Source: Mycobacterium shinjukuense
Lineage (GTDB): Bacteria; Actinomycetota; Actinomycetes; Mycobacteriales; Mycobacteriaceae
Direction: 5' to 3'
Assembly (NCBI RefSeq): GCF_010730055.1
Contig: NZ_AP022575.1
Coordinates: forward strand, 372,001 to 436,000
Length of the DNA: 64,000 bases
Under the pieces are notes generated by a model that did not search any database, was not told the origin of the DNA, and was given only the letters and a program-made list of their open reading frames with translations. Shown piece by piece: positions 23,827 to 32,555 of this stretch. Each line of letters starts with the position of its first letter. The stretch's first letter is position 1. Made by a program: the position numbers and the translations under genes.

Positions 23827-25038
23827 TTGGCCGCCGCGGCGGCAACCACCAGCCGGCGGCTGGCGGCGGGCGCGCCGCTGCTGCTGGTGCTCAGCGTCGC
23901 CGCACGGTTTGCCTGGACATACCTGATGCCCAACGGCGCCAACTTCGTCGATCTGCACGTCTACGTCGGTGGCGCCGCGGCGCTGGACCATCCCGGCACG
24001 CTGTACAGCTACGTCTACGCCGACCAGACGCCGGACTTCCCGCTGCCGTTCACCTATCCGCCGTTCGCGGCGCTGGTCTTCTACCCCCTGCATCTGCTGC
24101 CGTTTGGCCTGGTCGGCCTGCTGTGGCAGGTCGCGACGATGGTTGCGCTGTACGGTGCGGTGCGGATCAGCCAGCGCTTGCTGGCCCCCGCCGGCGCCAA
24201 CGGCACCGGTGGCCGCGCAGCGATGGCCTGGACGGCGGTCGCCATCTGGGTCGAGCCGCTGCGCAGCACCTTCGACTACGGGCAAATCAACGTGCTGCTG
24301 ATGCTGGCGGCGCTGTGGGCGGTCTACACCGCGCGGTGGTGGCTGTCGGGTCTGCTGGTCGGTGTGGCGGCCGGCATCAAGCTGACCCCGGCGATCACCG
24401 CCGTCTACCTCGTCGGGGTGCGGCGGTGGCGCGCGGCCCTGTTCTCGGGAGTCGTGTTCCTGGCCACCATCGCGGTGTCCGTGCTGGTCATCGGTGAGCA
24501 GGCCCGCTTCTACTTCACCGACCTGCTGGGCGATGCCGGCCGGGTCGGCCCGATCGCCACCTCGTTCAACCAATCCTGGCGCGGCGCGATCTCCCGGATC
24601 CTGGGCCACGACGCCGGTTTGGGGCCGCTGGTGTTGGCCGCGGTCACCGCCACCGCGGTCGTGGCCCTGCTGGCCTGGCGGGCGCTGGAGGAGTCCGATC
24701 GGCTGGGCCGGCTGCTGGTCGTGGAAATGTTCGGCCTGGTGCTGTCGCCGATCTCGTGGACCCACCATTGGGTGTGGCTGGTGCCGCTGATGATCTGGTT
24801 GCTGCACGGGCCGCCGCGCAAGCGGCTGGGCGCCCGGATCGTGGGCTGGGGCTGGTTGGTGCTGACCATCGTCGGGCTGCCGTGGTTGCTCAGCTTCGCC
24901 CAACCGACGATCTGGCAGATCGGCCGGCCCTGGTATCTGGCCTGGGCCGGGCTGGTCTACCCGGTGGCGACGCTGGCGACCCTGGGCTGGATCGCGGCCA
25001 CCTGTCGACGACCGGTCAGCGCCCCAGCAGCGCGTTGA
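23827..25038 (+). CDS. pimE: PimE, polyprenol-phosphate-mannose-dependent alpha-1,2-mannosyltransferase
   Basis: PimE is an inner-membrane GT-C enzyme that adds the fifth mannose, alpha-1,2 linked, to phosphatidylinositol mannosides, using polyprenol-phosphate-mannose. From TTG 23827 it has 403 residues. The loop NGANFVDLHVYVGGA holds the Asp known to be essential, and about ten hydrophobic segments follow (e.g. APLLLVLSVAARFAWTYL, FGLVGLLWQVATMVALYG). The start is unclear: the frame extends 5' with no ATG or GTG up to a TGA near 23776. A TAAAGT box (23802-23807) points at an in-frame ATA codon at 23815. The 3' end overlaps the convergent PCD gene by 23 nt. Confidence 0.93.
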   Translation: MAAAAATTSRRLAAGAPLLLVLSVAARFAWTYLMPNGANFVDLHVYVGGAAALDHPGTLYSYVYADQTPDFPLPFTYPPFAALVFYPLHLLPFGLVGLLWQVATMVALYGAVRISQRLLAPAGANGTGGRAAMAWTAVAIWVEPLRSTFDYGQINVLLMLAALWAVYTARWWLSGLLVGVAAGIKLTPAITAVYLVGVRRWRAALFSGVVFLATIAVSVLVIGEQARFYFTDLLGDAGRVGPIATSFNQSWRGAISRILGHDAGLGPLVLAAVTATAVVALLAWRALEESDRLGRLLVVEMFGLVLSPISWTHHWVWLVPLMIWLLHGPPRKRLGARIVGWGWLVLTIVGLPWLLSFAQPTIWQIGRPWYLAWAGLVYPVATLATLGWIAATCRRPVSAPAAR

Positions 25039-25300
25039 TGTCGCGCGCCATGTCGATGTCGCTGTGCGTGATACCGCCCACAGCATGCGTGACCAGCACG
25101 AAAGTCACAGTCCGCCAACGGATATCGATATCCGGGTGATGATCCTTGACCTCGGCGTGCTCGGCCACCCGGCGCACCGCGTCGATGCCGTCCAGAAACG
25201 TCGGAAACTTGATCGACCGGCGCAGGACACCACCGGCGCGTTTCCACCCGGGCAGGTCGGACAGCGCGGCGTCCACTTGCTCATCCGTTAACACAGCCAT
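25016..25300 (-). CDS. Pterin-4-alpha-carbinolamine dehydratase family protein (Rv1159A)
   Basis: The protein has 94 residues from the ATG at 25300. The PCD/DCoH signature is present: WKRAGGVLRRSIKFPTFLDG, then AEVKDHHPDIDIRWRTVTFV and the late His in LVTHAVGGITHSD. The HH and H residues correspond to the dehydratase active site. The physiological pterin role in mycobacteria is unclear. It is convergent with pimE, and the two frames overlap by 23 nt at their 3' ends. Confidence 0.92.
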   Translation of the reverse strand: MAVLTDEQVDAALSDLPGWKRAGGVLRRSIKFPTFLDGIDAVRRVAEHAEVKDHHPDIDIRWRTVTFVLVTHAVGGITHSDIDMARDINALLGR

Positions 25301-25327
25301 ACCTGGAACGGTATACCGTCACTGGCC

Positions 25328-25723
25328 ATGCCGACCCAGATCGTCGTCGCCGGGGCCATCATCCGCGGTGACGCCGTCTTGGTGGCGCAACGGGCGCGCC
25401 CACCGGAGTTAGCCGGCCGCTGGGAACTTCCCGGCGGCAAGGTCGCGCCCGGTGAACCCGAGCACGCCGCGCTGGCTCGCGAGCTGGCCGAGGAGTTGGG
25501 ACTTCACGTCGACGACATCGCGGTCGGCGACCGCCTGGGCGACGATATTCCGCTGGACGACACCACGACACTGCGCGCCTATCGCGTGCGGCTGATCCGC
25601 GGCCGGCCGCACCCGCGCGACCACACCGCGCTGCGCTGGGTGCCAGCGGCCGAGCTGCCCGACGTCGACTGGGTGCCCGCCGACCGGGGCTGGCTTGCGG
25701 ACCTGCGCCGAGCGTGCATCTAG
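25328..25723 (+). CDS. mutT2: MutT2, Nudix (d)NTP pyrophosphohydrolase
   Basis: The protein has 131 residues from the ATG at 25328. The Nudix box lies near residues 36-58 (GGKVAPGEPEHAALARELAE then ELG) with all key Gly and Glu residues. MutT2 hydrolyses dCTP and modified nucleotides and helps clean the nucleotide pool. In H37Rv it is followed by narGHJI. Here the next unit, 27 bp on, is an IS30-family element. Confidence 0.93.
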   Translation: MPTQIVVAGAIIRGDAVLVAQRARPPELAGRWELPGGKVAPGEPEHAALARELAEELGLHVDDIAVGDRLGDDIPLDDTTTLRAYRVRLIRGRPHPRDHTALRWVPAAELPDVDWVPADRGWLADLRRACI

Positions 25724-25750
25724 GGCGACGACACGCCGCTTAGCCTCAAG

Positions 25751-27159
25751 TGATCGCTGCAACACCTGACCGAGAGGTGTTGGTGCTGCATGGGTTACCA
25801 GACGGGGTTTCGGGGTCCGGGGGATCGGGTGCCGGATGGGGTGCGGGAGAAGTTCTGGAAGGCGCTGCAATCGGGGCTATCACCGACGGCGGCGGCCACG
25901 GTGGCCGGGGTGGCGGGTTTGACGGGCCGGAAATGGGCCAAGGCCGCGGGGTATCAGACCAATCCGAAGCACTACGGCATCCGGTACTCGGCCGAGGTCA
26001 GGGATGCATTCTGGGAGGCGCTGCGCACGGGGGCGACGCCGACGCAGGCGGCGGTAATCGCCGGCGTGTCGGAGCACACCGCTCTGCGCTGGGTCGATCA
26101 GGCTGGATACGTGCCGAGAACACCTATTCCTGCTGGTGAAGAGCCCGACGCGGCGTCGCGGTCGATGTCGTTTGTCGAACGTTGCCGATTAGAGGAGCTA
26201 CTCGTCGCGGGGTATACGCAGGCTGGGGCCGCGCGACTGTTGGGACGGCATCCATCCACGATTGGTCGGGAGGTATGCCGGGGGGCGACGAGCTGTGGGT
26301 ACCGTGCCCGCATCGCCCAGGACGCCGTTGACGCCAACCGCGCCCGCCCCAAGGCGCGCAAGCTGGAGTCCAGGCCGGCGCTGTTGGCCGAGGTTGTGCG
26401 ACGCTTGCAGCAGCGGCACAGCCCCGAGCAGATCGCCGGGCGGCTGCGTGAGGACTTCCCCGACGATCCGGAGATGTGGGTGTCACACGAGACGATCTAC
26501 CAGGCAATGTACGTCCAGCCCGCGGGAACTGGCCCGGCAGGTCAAGACCGCGCTGCGCACCGGAAGGACGCAACGAAAACCGCAGGGCCGCAAAGATATA
26601 GAAGACCGCAACCGGTTCAAGGCAGGCATGGTCAACATCAGTGAGCGACCCGCCGAGGCCGACGACCGGGCCATCCCAGGCCACTGGGAAGGCGACCTGA
26701 TCATCGGCGCCAACAGCGGTTCGGCGATAGGGACCCTGGTGGAGCGCACCACCGGGTTCGTGATGCTGCTGCACTTACCCGGTGACCACACCGCCGCCAC
26801 CGTCGCCGAGGCCATCACCGCAAAGATCCCCGACATCCCCGAAATCCTGCGCAGATCGTTGACCTGGGACCAAGGCGCCGAGATGGCGCTGCACACCAAG
26901 ATCACCGAGGCCACCGGGCTGCCGATCTACTTCTGCGACCCACACAGCCCCTGGCAACGCGGCACCAACGAGAACACCAACGGCCTGCTTCGCCAGTACT
27001 TCCCCAAAGGCACCGACCTGTCCTTCCACGGACCCGGGATCCTCGACAACGTCGCCGCCGAACTCAACGCCCGACCCCGCAAACGTCTCGGCTGGCGCAC
27101 CCCCGCCGAAGAACTCGACCGACTACTCTCAGACCCGTCCACTTTTGTTGCAGCGACCG
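25751..27159 (+). mobile_element. IS30-family insertion sequence
   Basis: The element is about 1.4 kb between mutT2 and typA. Its ends carry imperfect inverted repeats: TGATCGCTGCAACA at 25751-25764 and the reverse complement of GGTCGCTGCAACA at 27146-27158. The shared core TCGCTGCAACA is 11 bp. Just inside the left end, an 8-bp stem-loop (CAACACCT / AGGTGTTG, 25760-25782) precedes the transposase start and may block read-through translation. Exact borders and target duplication cannot be fixed by eye. H37Rv carries narGHJI in this interval, so the element marks a deletion or an alternative arrangement. Confidence 0.82.
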
Positions 27160-27164
27160 CCTGA
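25790..27164 (+). pseudogene. IS30-family transposase, interrupted by one frameshift
   Basis: The first frame (25790-26644) gives two N-terminal HTH-like repeats (AATVAGVAGLTGRKWAKAAG, AAVIAGVSEHTALRWVDQAG). The IS30-type HTH (SFVERCRLEELLVAGYTQAG, then RHPSTIGREV) and PEQIAGRL follow, up to ETIYQAMYVQ. There, at about 26518-26521 (CAGCCCGCGG), one extra C shifts the frame. The +1 frame continues as PRELARQVKTALRTGRTQRK through the DDE domain to 27164. The triad is visible: Asp in GHWEGDLIIG, Asp in TWDQGAEMA and Glu in GTNENTNGLLRQYFPKG. Programmed frameshifting is not excluded, but inactivation is more likely. Confidence 0.85.
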
Positions 27165-27265
27165 ATCCACGCCGGCCGGGACCGCCCTGAATGCACGCTG
27201 GATGAGCCGCCCAGGCCGTGGGCTCAGTTCGCTATCCGGGGCCGCCCGCTGCCACAATCACCGAC

Positions 27266-29140
27266 GTGCCATTCCGCAACGTCGCCATCGTCGCGCACGT
27301 CGACCACGGCAAGACCACCCTGGTCGACGCGATGCTGCGGCAGTCGGGAGCGCTACCGGCACGTGGCGAACCGCAGGAACGCGTGCTGGACACCGGCGAC
27401 CTGGAGCGCGAAAAAGGCATCACCATCTTGGCCAAGAACACCGCCGTGCACCGTCATCACGGCGACGGAACCGTCACCGTCATCAACGTGATTGACACCC
27501 CCGGGCACGCCGACTTCGGCGGCGAGGTGGAGCGCGGGCTGTCCATGGTCGACGGGGTGCTGCTGCTGGTCGACGCCGCCGAGGGCCCGCTGCCGCAGAC
27601 CCGGTTCGTGCTGCGCAAGGCGCTGGCCGCCCGGCTGCCGGTGATCCTGGTGGTCAACAAGACCGATCGCCCTGACGCCCGCATCGCCGAGGTGGTGGAG
27701 GCCAGCCACGACCTGCTGCTCGACGTCGCCGCGGACCTCGACGACGCGGCCGCGAAGGCCGCCGAGCATGCGCTGGGCCTGCCGACGCTGTACGCATCCG
27801 GGCGCGCCGGTGTCGCGAGCACCACGCCGCCACCCGATGGCCGGGTTCCCAACGGCACCAACCTGGATCCGCTGTTCGATGTCCTCGAAGCGCACGTCCC
27901 GCCGCCCAACGGCGACCCGGACGCGCCGTTGCAGGCGCTGGTCACCAACCTGGACGCGTCGACCTTTCTGGGCCGGCTGGCGTTGATCCGCATCTACAAC
28001 GGGCGCATCCGCAAGGGTCAGCAGGTCGCCTGGTTACGGGAAGCGGGTGTGGCGACCGCCAGGATCACCGAGTTGCTGGCCACCGAAGGCGTGGAACGCA
28101 AACCAACCGACGAAGCCGTCGCCGGCGATATCGTCGCCGTGGCCGGCCTGCCGGACATCATGATCGGCGACACCCTGGCGGATCTTGCCAATCCTGTTGC
28201 GCTGCCCAGGATTATCGTGGACGAGCCGGCGATATCGGTCACCATCGGCACCAACACGTCCCCGTTGGCCGGCAAGGTGGGTGGCCACAAGCTCACCGCG
28301 CGCCTGGTGCGCAACCGGTTGGACGCCGAGCTGGTGGGCAACGTGTCGATCCGGGTGATCGACATCGGCCGCCCGGACGCGTGGGAGGTGCAGGGCCGTG
28401 GCGAGCTGGCGCTGGCCGTGCTGGTCGAGCAGATGCGTCGGGAGGGCTTCGAATTGACCGTCGGCAAGCCGCAGGTGGTGACCAAGACCATCGACGGCAA
28501 GCTGCATGAGCCGTTCGAGGCGATGACCGTCGACTGCCCGGAGGAGTATGTCGGGGCGGTCACCCAGCTGATGGCCGGCCGCAAGGGCCGCATGGTGGAG
28601 ATGGCCAACCACACCACGGGCTGGGTGCGAATGGACTTCGTGGTTCCCAGCCGCGGCCTGATCGGCTGGCGCACCGACTTCCTCACCGAGACCCGCGGCA
28701 CCGGCGTCGCGCATGCGGTGTTCGACGGCTACCGACCGTGGGCAGGCGAGATTCGGGCCCGGCGCAGCGGGTCGCTGGTATCGGACCGGTCCGGCACCAT
28801 CACCGCGTTCGCCCTGCTGCAGCTCGCCGATCGGGGTCAGTTCTTCGTCGAGCCCGGGCAGGACACCTACCAGGGCATGGTGGTCGGGATCAACCCGCGC
28901 CCCGACGATCTCGACATCAACGTCACCCGCGAGAAGAAGCTGACCAACATGCGATCGTCGACCGCCGATGTCATCGAGACACTGGCCAAGCCGCTGGAAC
29001 TCGACCTGGAACGGGCCTTGGAGTTCTGTGCCCCCGACGAATGCGTCGAGGTGACCCCCGAGATCGTGCGGGTGCGCAAGGTCGAACTAGACGTGACCGC
29101 GCGGGCCCGCGGCCGGGCCCGCACCAAGGCCCGGGGATAG
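27266..29140 (+). CDS. typA: TypA/BipA ribosome-associated GTPase
   Basis: The protein has 624 residues from the GTG at 27266 (MPFRNVAIVAHVDHGKTTLV). It is a translational GTPase that acts on the ribosome under stress. The G motifs are complete: AHVDHGKTT (G1), EKGITI (G2), DTPGHADFGGEVER (G3) and NKTD (G4). EF-G-like domains III and V and the BipA-specific C-terminal domain follow (TKAFALL-type ITAFALLQL, EKKLTNMRSSTADV). lpqW begins 4 nt after its stop. Confidence 0.95.
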   Translation: MPFRNVAIVAHVDHGKTTLVDAMLRQSGALPARGEPQERVLDTGDLEREKGITILAKNTAVHRHHGDGTVTVINVIDTPGHADFGGEVERGLSMVDGVLLLVDAAEGPLPQTRFVLRKALAARLPVILVVNKTDRPDARIAEVVEASHDLLLDVAADLDDAAAKAAEHALGLPTLYASGRAGVASTTPPPDGRVPNGTNLDPLFDVLEAHVPPPNGDPDAPLQALVTNLDASTFLGRLALIRIYNGRIRKGQQVAWLREAGVATARITELLATEGVERKPTDEAVAGDIVAVAGLPDIMIGDTLADLANPVALPRIIVDEPAISVTIGTNTSPLAGKVGGHKLTARLVRNRLDAELVGNVSIRVIDIGRPDAWEVQGRGELALAVLVEQMRREGFELTVGKPQVVTKTIDGKLHEPFEAMTVDCPEEYVGAVTQLMAGRKGRMVEMANHTTGWVRMDFVVPSRGLIGWRTDFLTETRGTGVAHAVFDGYRPWAGEIRARRSGSLVSDRSGTITAFALLQLADRGQFFVEPGQDTYQGMVVGINPRPDDLDINVTREKKLTNMRSSTADVIETLAKPLELDLERALEFCAPDECVEVTPEIVRVRKVELDVTARARGRARTKARG

Positions 29141-29144
29141 CCTG

Positions 29145-31049
29145 ATGGGCGTGCCGAGCCCAGTCCGCCGCGTCTGCAGGACGGTTGGCGCGCTGGTCGC
29201 ACTGCTGGGTGTGGTGTTGTCGGCGTGCACGGTCAGCCCGCCGCCGGCGCCGCAAAGCACCGACACGCCGCACACCACGCCACCACCGCCGCCGCACCCC
29301 ACGCAGATCATCATGGCCATCGACTCGATCGGCGCGGGGTTCAACCCGCATCTGCTGTCCGACCTGTCGCCGGTCAACGCCGCGATCAGCGCGCTGGTGT
29401 TGCCCAGCGCGTTTCGGCCGGTGCCCGATCCCAGTTCGCCGACCGGTTCGCGCTGGGAAATGGACCCGACACTGTTGGTGTCGGCCGAGGTGACCAGTGA
29501 AAACCCGTTCACCGTGACGTACAAGATCCGGCCCGAGGCGCAGTGGACCGACAACGCGCCGATCGCCGCCGACGACTTCTGGTACCTGTGGCGGCAGATG
29601 GTCAGCCAGCCGGGGGTGGTCGATCCGGCCGGCTACGACCTGATCACCGGTGTCCAGTCACTCGAGGGCGGCAAGCAGGCCGTGGTCACCTTCGCCGAGC
29701 CGTATCCGGCGTGGCGGGAGTTGTTCAACAACATCCTGCCGGCCCACATCGTCAAGGATGCGCCCGGCGGCTTCGCGGCCGGGCTGGCCCGGGCGCTGCC
29801 GGTCACCGGTGGACAGTTCCGGGTGGAAAACATCGACCCGCAGCGCGACGAGATCCTGATCGCCCGCAATGACCGCTACTGGGGGCCGCCCGCCAAACCC
29901 GGCCTCATTCAGTTCCGCCGGGCTGGGGCGCCGGCCGCGCTGGCCGATTCGGTGCGCAACGGCGACACCCAGGTGGCCCAGGTGCACGGCGGGTCGGCGG
30001 CGTTCGCTCAACTGTCCGCCATCCCCGACGTGCGAACCGCCCGGATCGTGACCCCGCGGGTCATGTCGCTCACGCTGCGCGCAAACCTGCCCAAGCTGGC
30101 CGACGGGCAGGTCCGCAAGGCGATATTGGGGTTGCTCGACGTCGACCTGCTCGCCGCCGTGGGCGCCGGCAGCGACAACACCGTCACCTTGGACCAGGCG
30201 CAGATCCGTTCACCCAGCGACCCGGGGTATGTGCCGACCGCGCCGCCGGCGATGAGCACGGCGGCGGCGCTGGGGCTGTTGTCGGCCGCCGGATTCCAGA
30301 TCGAAACCAACACGTCGGCTTCGCCGGCGCCGCCGGGCCCCGGTTCCGCGACCACTCCGGTGAGCACCGGGCCACCGGAAGTCATCCGCGGCCGGATCAG
30401 CAAGGACGGCAAACAGCTGTCGCTGGTGATCGGCGTGGCGGCCAACGATCCGACCTCGGTGGCAGTGGCCAACACCGCCGCCGACCAGCTGCGCAACGTC
30501 GGGATCGCGGCGAGCGTGCTGGCGCTGGACCCGGTGACGCTGTATCGGGACGCGGTGAACGACAACCGAGTGGACGCCATCGTGGGCTGGCATCAGGCCG
30601 GCGGGAATCTGGCGACGTTGTTGGCGTCGCGGTTCGGCTGTCCCGCGTTGCAGGCGACGGCCCTCTCGGCGGGTGCGCCGGCGACGACCCCCGCGGGGCC
30701 CGCCGCGACGACGCCGCCCGCGACCCCGGACACCGCTATGCCGACGCCGGCCACCCCGAGCCGCCCACCCGAGCCCGGCGCGCTGGTGAAAGCGCCGTCG
30801 AATCTCACCGGAATCTGCGATCGCAGTATCCAGTCGAACATCGATGCCGCGCTCAACGGCACCAAGAACATCAACGACGTGATCACCGCGGTCGAACCGC
30901 GGCTGTGGAACATGTCCACGGTGTTGCCGATTTTGCAGGACACCACGATCGTCGCGGCCGGCCCGAGCGTGCAGAACGTCAGCCTGTCCGGTGCGGTGCC
31001 GGTCGGCATCGTCGGCGACGCCGGCCAGTGGGTCAAAACCGGGCAATAA
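29145..31049 (+). CDS. lpqW: LpqW, lipoprotein of the PIM/LAM pathway
   Basis: The protein has 634 residues from the ATG at 29145. The N-terminus is a lipoprotein signal with the lipobox LSAC (residues ~24-27, VALLGVVLSACTVS). The rest has the fold of bacterial family 5 solute-binding proteins (WEMDPTLLVSAEVTSENPFT, YKIRPEAQWTDNAPIAADDF). LpqW does not import peptides. In mycobacteria it channels PIM intermediates toward PimE/PIM6 or lipoarabinomannan synthesis, which fits pimE nearby. A Pro/Ala/Thr-rich insertion occurs near residues 500-545. Confidence 0.94.
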   Translation: MGVPSPVRRVCRTVGALVALLGVVLSACTVSPPPAPQSTDTPHTTPPPPPHPTQIIMAIDSIGAGFNPHLLSDLSPVNAAISALVLPSAFRPVPDPSSPTGSRWEMDPTLLVSAEVTSENPFTVTYKIRPEAQWTDNAPIAADDFWYLWRQMVSQPGVVDPAGYDLITGVQSLEGGKQAVVTFAEPYPAWRELFNNILPAHIVKDAPGGFAAGLARALPVTGGQFRVENIDPQRDEILIARNDRYWGPPAKPGLIQFRRAGAPAALADSVRNGDTQVAQVHGGSAAFAQLSAIPDVRTARIVTPRVMSLTLRANLPKLADGQVRKAILGLLDVDLLAAVGAGSDNTVTLDQAQIRSPSDPGYVPTAPPAMSTAAALGLLSAAGFQIETNTSASPAPPGPGSATTPVSTGPPEVIRGRISKDGKQLSLVIGVAANDPTSVAVANTAADQLRNVGIAASVLALDPVTLYRDAVNDNRVDAIVGWHQAGGNLATLLASRFGCPALQATALSAGAPATTPAGPAATTPPATPDTAMPTPATPSRPPEPGALVKAPSNLTGICDRSIQSNIDAALNGTKNINDVITAVEPRLWNMSTVLPILQDTTIVAAGPSVQNVSLSGAVPVGIVGDAGQWVKTGQ

Positions 31050-31185
31050 CAGCGTCCACTGGTCGGGGCGGGTTTCGCCAAAGCGGAAAGCCATCGGGTG
31101 GATGGTGATACCGTCTGCTCACTGCCGATGGGCCGCACGACTGGGCCGGCGTGTGGTCGATAGCGCTGAGCCGTGGGAGGTGCGG

Positions 31186-32340
31186 ATGTCATTTCTTATC
31201 GCCTCGCCGGAGATGGTTTCTGCGGCGGCAACCGAGTTGGCCAGCGTTGGTTCGACGATAACTGGGGCCAACAGTGCGACGGCAGCGGCGACAACCGAGG
31301 TGATACCGGCGGCCCTTGATGAGGTGTCGGCGGGGATCGCGGCAATCTTCGCCGAGCACGGCCGGGTGTACCAGGCACTCGGCGCCCAGGCGGCGGCATT
31401 TCATGACCGGTTCGTGCGGGCGCTGAACGCGGGTGCGAGCGCCTACGCCGGCGCTGAGGCCAACGCAGCGCACGCCCTGGGGGGTGCGGTCCCCGGGACC
31501 GTCCAGGCGCTGGCCGCAAGCACGCCGGGCAGTCTGTTGCAGCAACTTGAGACGGCGCAGATCGACTTCAACACCAACCTGGTCAACAGCGAGCTCACCT
31601 TCAACAAGGCGCTGGTGGCCAACGAGGTGGCTTGGGAGAAGGCCATCTTCGGAACCGACAGCGCCCTCAACGGGGTCATCAACCGCGGTTTCAACGTCGC
31701 CAACCTGCTGGTGGGCACCGGCCAGCAAACCATCAACACCCTGGTCGGTGCGCCAGTCCCGACGAACTTCACGTCCACGCTGCTCCTCGGCGGCTCGGCC
31801 CAGGTCTTCAACGACGGGCAGATCGGCGGTCCGTTGGGTGCCTTCGACCAAAGCTTGGTGCTCGGCGCGGATCTCGCCGGCCTCGTCGTCAGCGGTCCAC
31901 CCGCCCAGGCGGTGCTGAGCGTACTCCCCGAGCCCACCCGGGCAATGGTGTTGCATGCGCCGGGCGAGCTCTTGCAGCAACTCGAGACGGCGCAGATCAA
32001 CTACAACAGCGGTCTCGTCAGCAACGAGCTCAGCTTCAACCATGCGTTGCTGGCCAACGAGGTGGCTTGGGAGAAGGCCATCTTCGGAACCGACAGCGCC
32101 CTCAACGGGGTCGTCAACCGCAGTTTCAACGTCGTCAACCTGCTGGTGGGCACCGGCGAGCTGGCCCTCAACGGCCTTTCCGGCGCGCAAGTCCCCCAAC
32201 CCGCCTTTACTCAGAGCCTGCTCACCGGCAGCTCGGCCCAGGTCTTCAATGGCGGCCAGATTGGCGGCCTGGTGGGTGTGTTCGATCAGAGCTTGCTGGT
32301 CGGTGCGGACCTCGTTGGCCTCATCACGGGTCAGGCCTGA
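31186..32340 (+). CDS. PE family protein with a duplicated C-terminal domain
   Basis: The protein has 384 residues from the ATG at 31186, with GGGAGG upstream. Residues 1-~95 are a PE domain (MSFLIASPEMVSAAATELAS, with YQALGAQAAAFHDRFVRALN and the C-terminal YAGAEANAA). The remainder is two tandem copies of a roughly 145-residue unit, beginning LLQQLETAQIDFNTNLVN and LLQQLETAQINYNSGLVS. Each contains NEVAWEKAIFGTDSALNG and SAQVFNDGQIGG-like segments. The DNA offset between copies is 435 bp. The unit is mycobacterial, of unknown function, and not PGRS. In H37Rv this interval holds Rv1167c, PPE17 and PE11 instead. Confidence 0.9.
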   Translation: MSFLIASPEMVSAAATELASVGSTITGANSATAAATTEVIPAALDEVSAGIAAIFAEHGRVYQALGAQAAAFHDRFVRALNAGASAYAGAEANAAHALGGAVPGTVQALAASTPGSLLQQLETAQIDFNTNLVNSELTFNKALVANEVAWEKAIFGTDSALNGVINRGFNVANLLVGTGQQTINTLVGAPVPTNFTSTLLLGGSAQVFNDGQIGGPLGAFDQSLVLGADLAGLVVSGPPAQAVLSVLPEPTRAMVLHAPGELLQQLETAQINYNSGLVSNELSFNHALLANEVAWEKAIFGTDSALNGVVNRSFNVVNLLVGTGELALNGLSGAQVPQPAFTQSLLTGSSAQVFNGGQIGGLVGVFDQSLLVGADLVGLITGQA

Positions 32341-32555
32341 CGGCGTGCGTGCGGTGCCGGCCGCTGTGGCGGGATGACGATGTCGACGATCAGCGCCAGC
32401 TCCCGGCGGTTGGGTGGGACGCCGGTAAACGGTCAGCCTGCCGTAGCCCACCGAAGCCGGTTCGGCCAAGGTCGCCACGTACCGCGGGTGTTCGAGCGCC
32501 TCGCCGCGGTGGCGGCTCCGGCCGGCCGTCATCCGCCGCCCGGTAGGGTGCGTCC
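32341..32555. other. Intergenic region with a coding-like minus-strand stretch
   Basis: On the minus strand, about 32495 down to 32345, the frames read GEALEHPRYVATLAEPASVG, then YGRLTVYRRPTQ. After a one-base shift they continue RELALIVDIVIPPQRPAPHA. This looks like a degraded C-terminal coding relic rather than a random frame, but I cannot assign a family. On the plus strand the mshB -10 (TAGGGT, 32544-32549) lies here, 6 nt before its ATG. Confidence 0.3.

Noticed and set aside
27155..27198. Direct repeat GACCGCC(C)TGAATxCACG at the right end of the IS30 element as a target-site duplication
   Set aside because: Both copies lie on the same side of the element, so it is not a target duplication; its meaning is unclear.
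31189..32532. 447-residue minus-strand frame over the PE gene
   Set aside because: Most of it is antisense to the PE repeats. Only the part upstream of 32345 looks coding-like and is reported separately.
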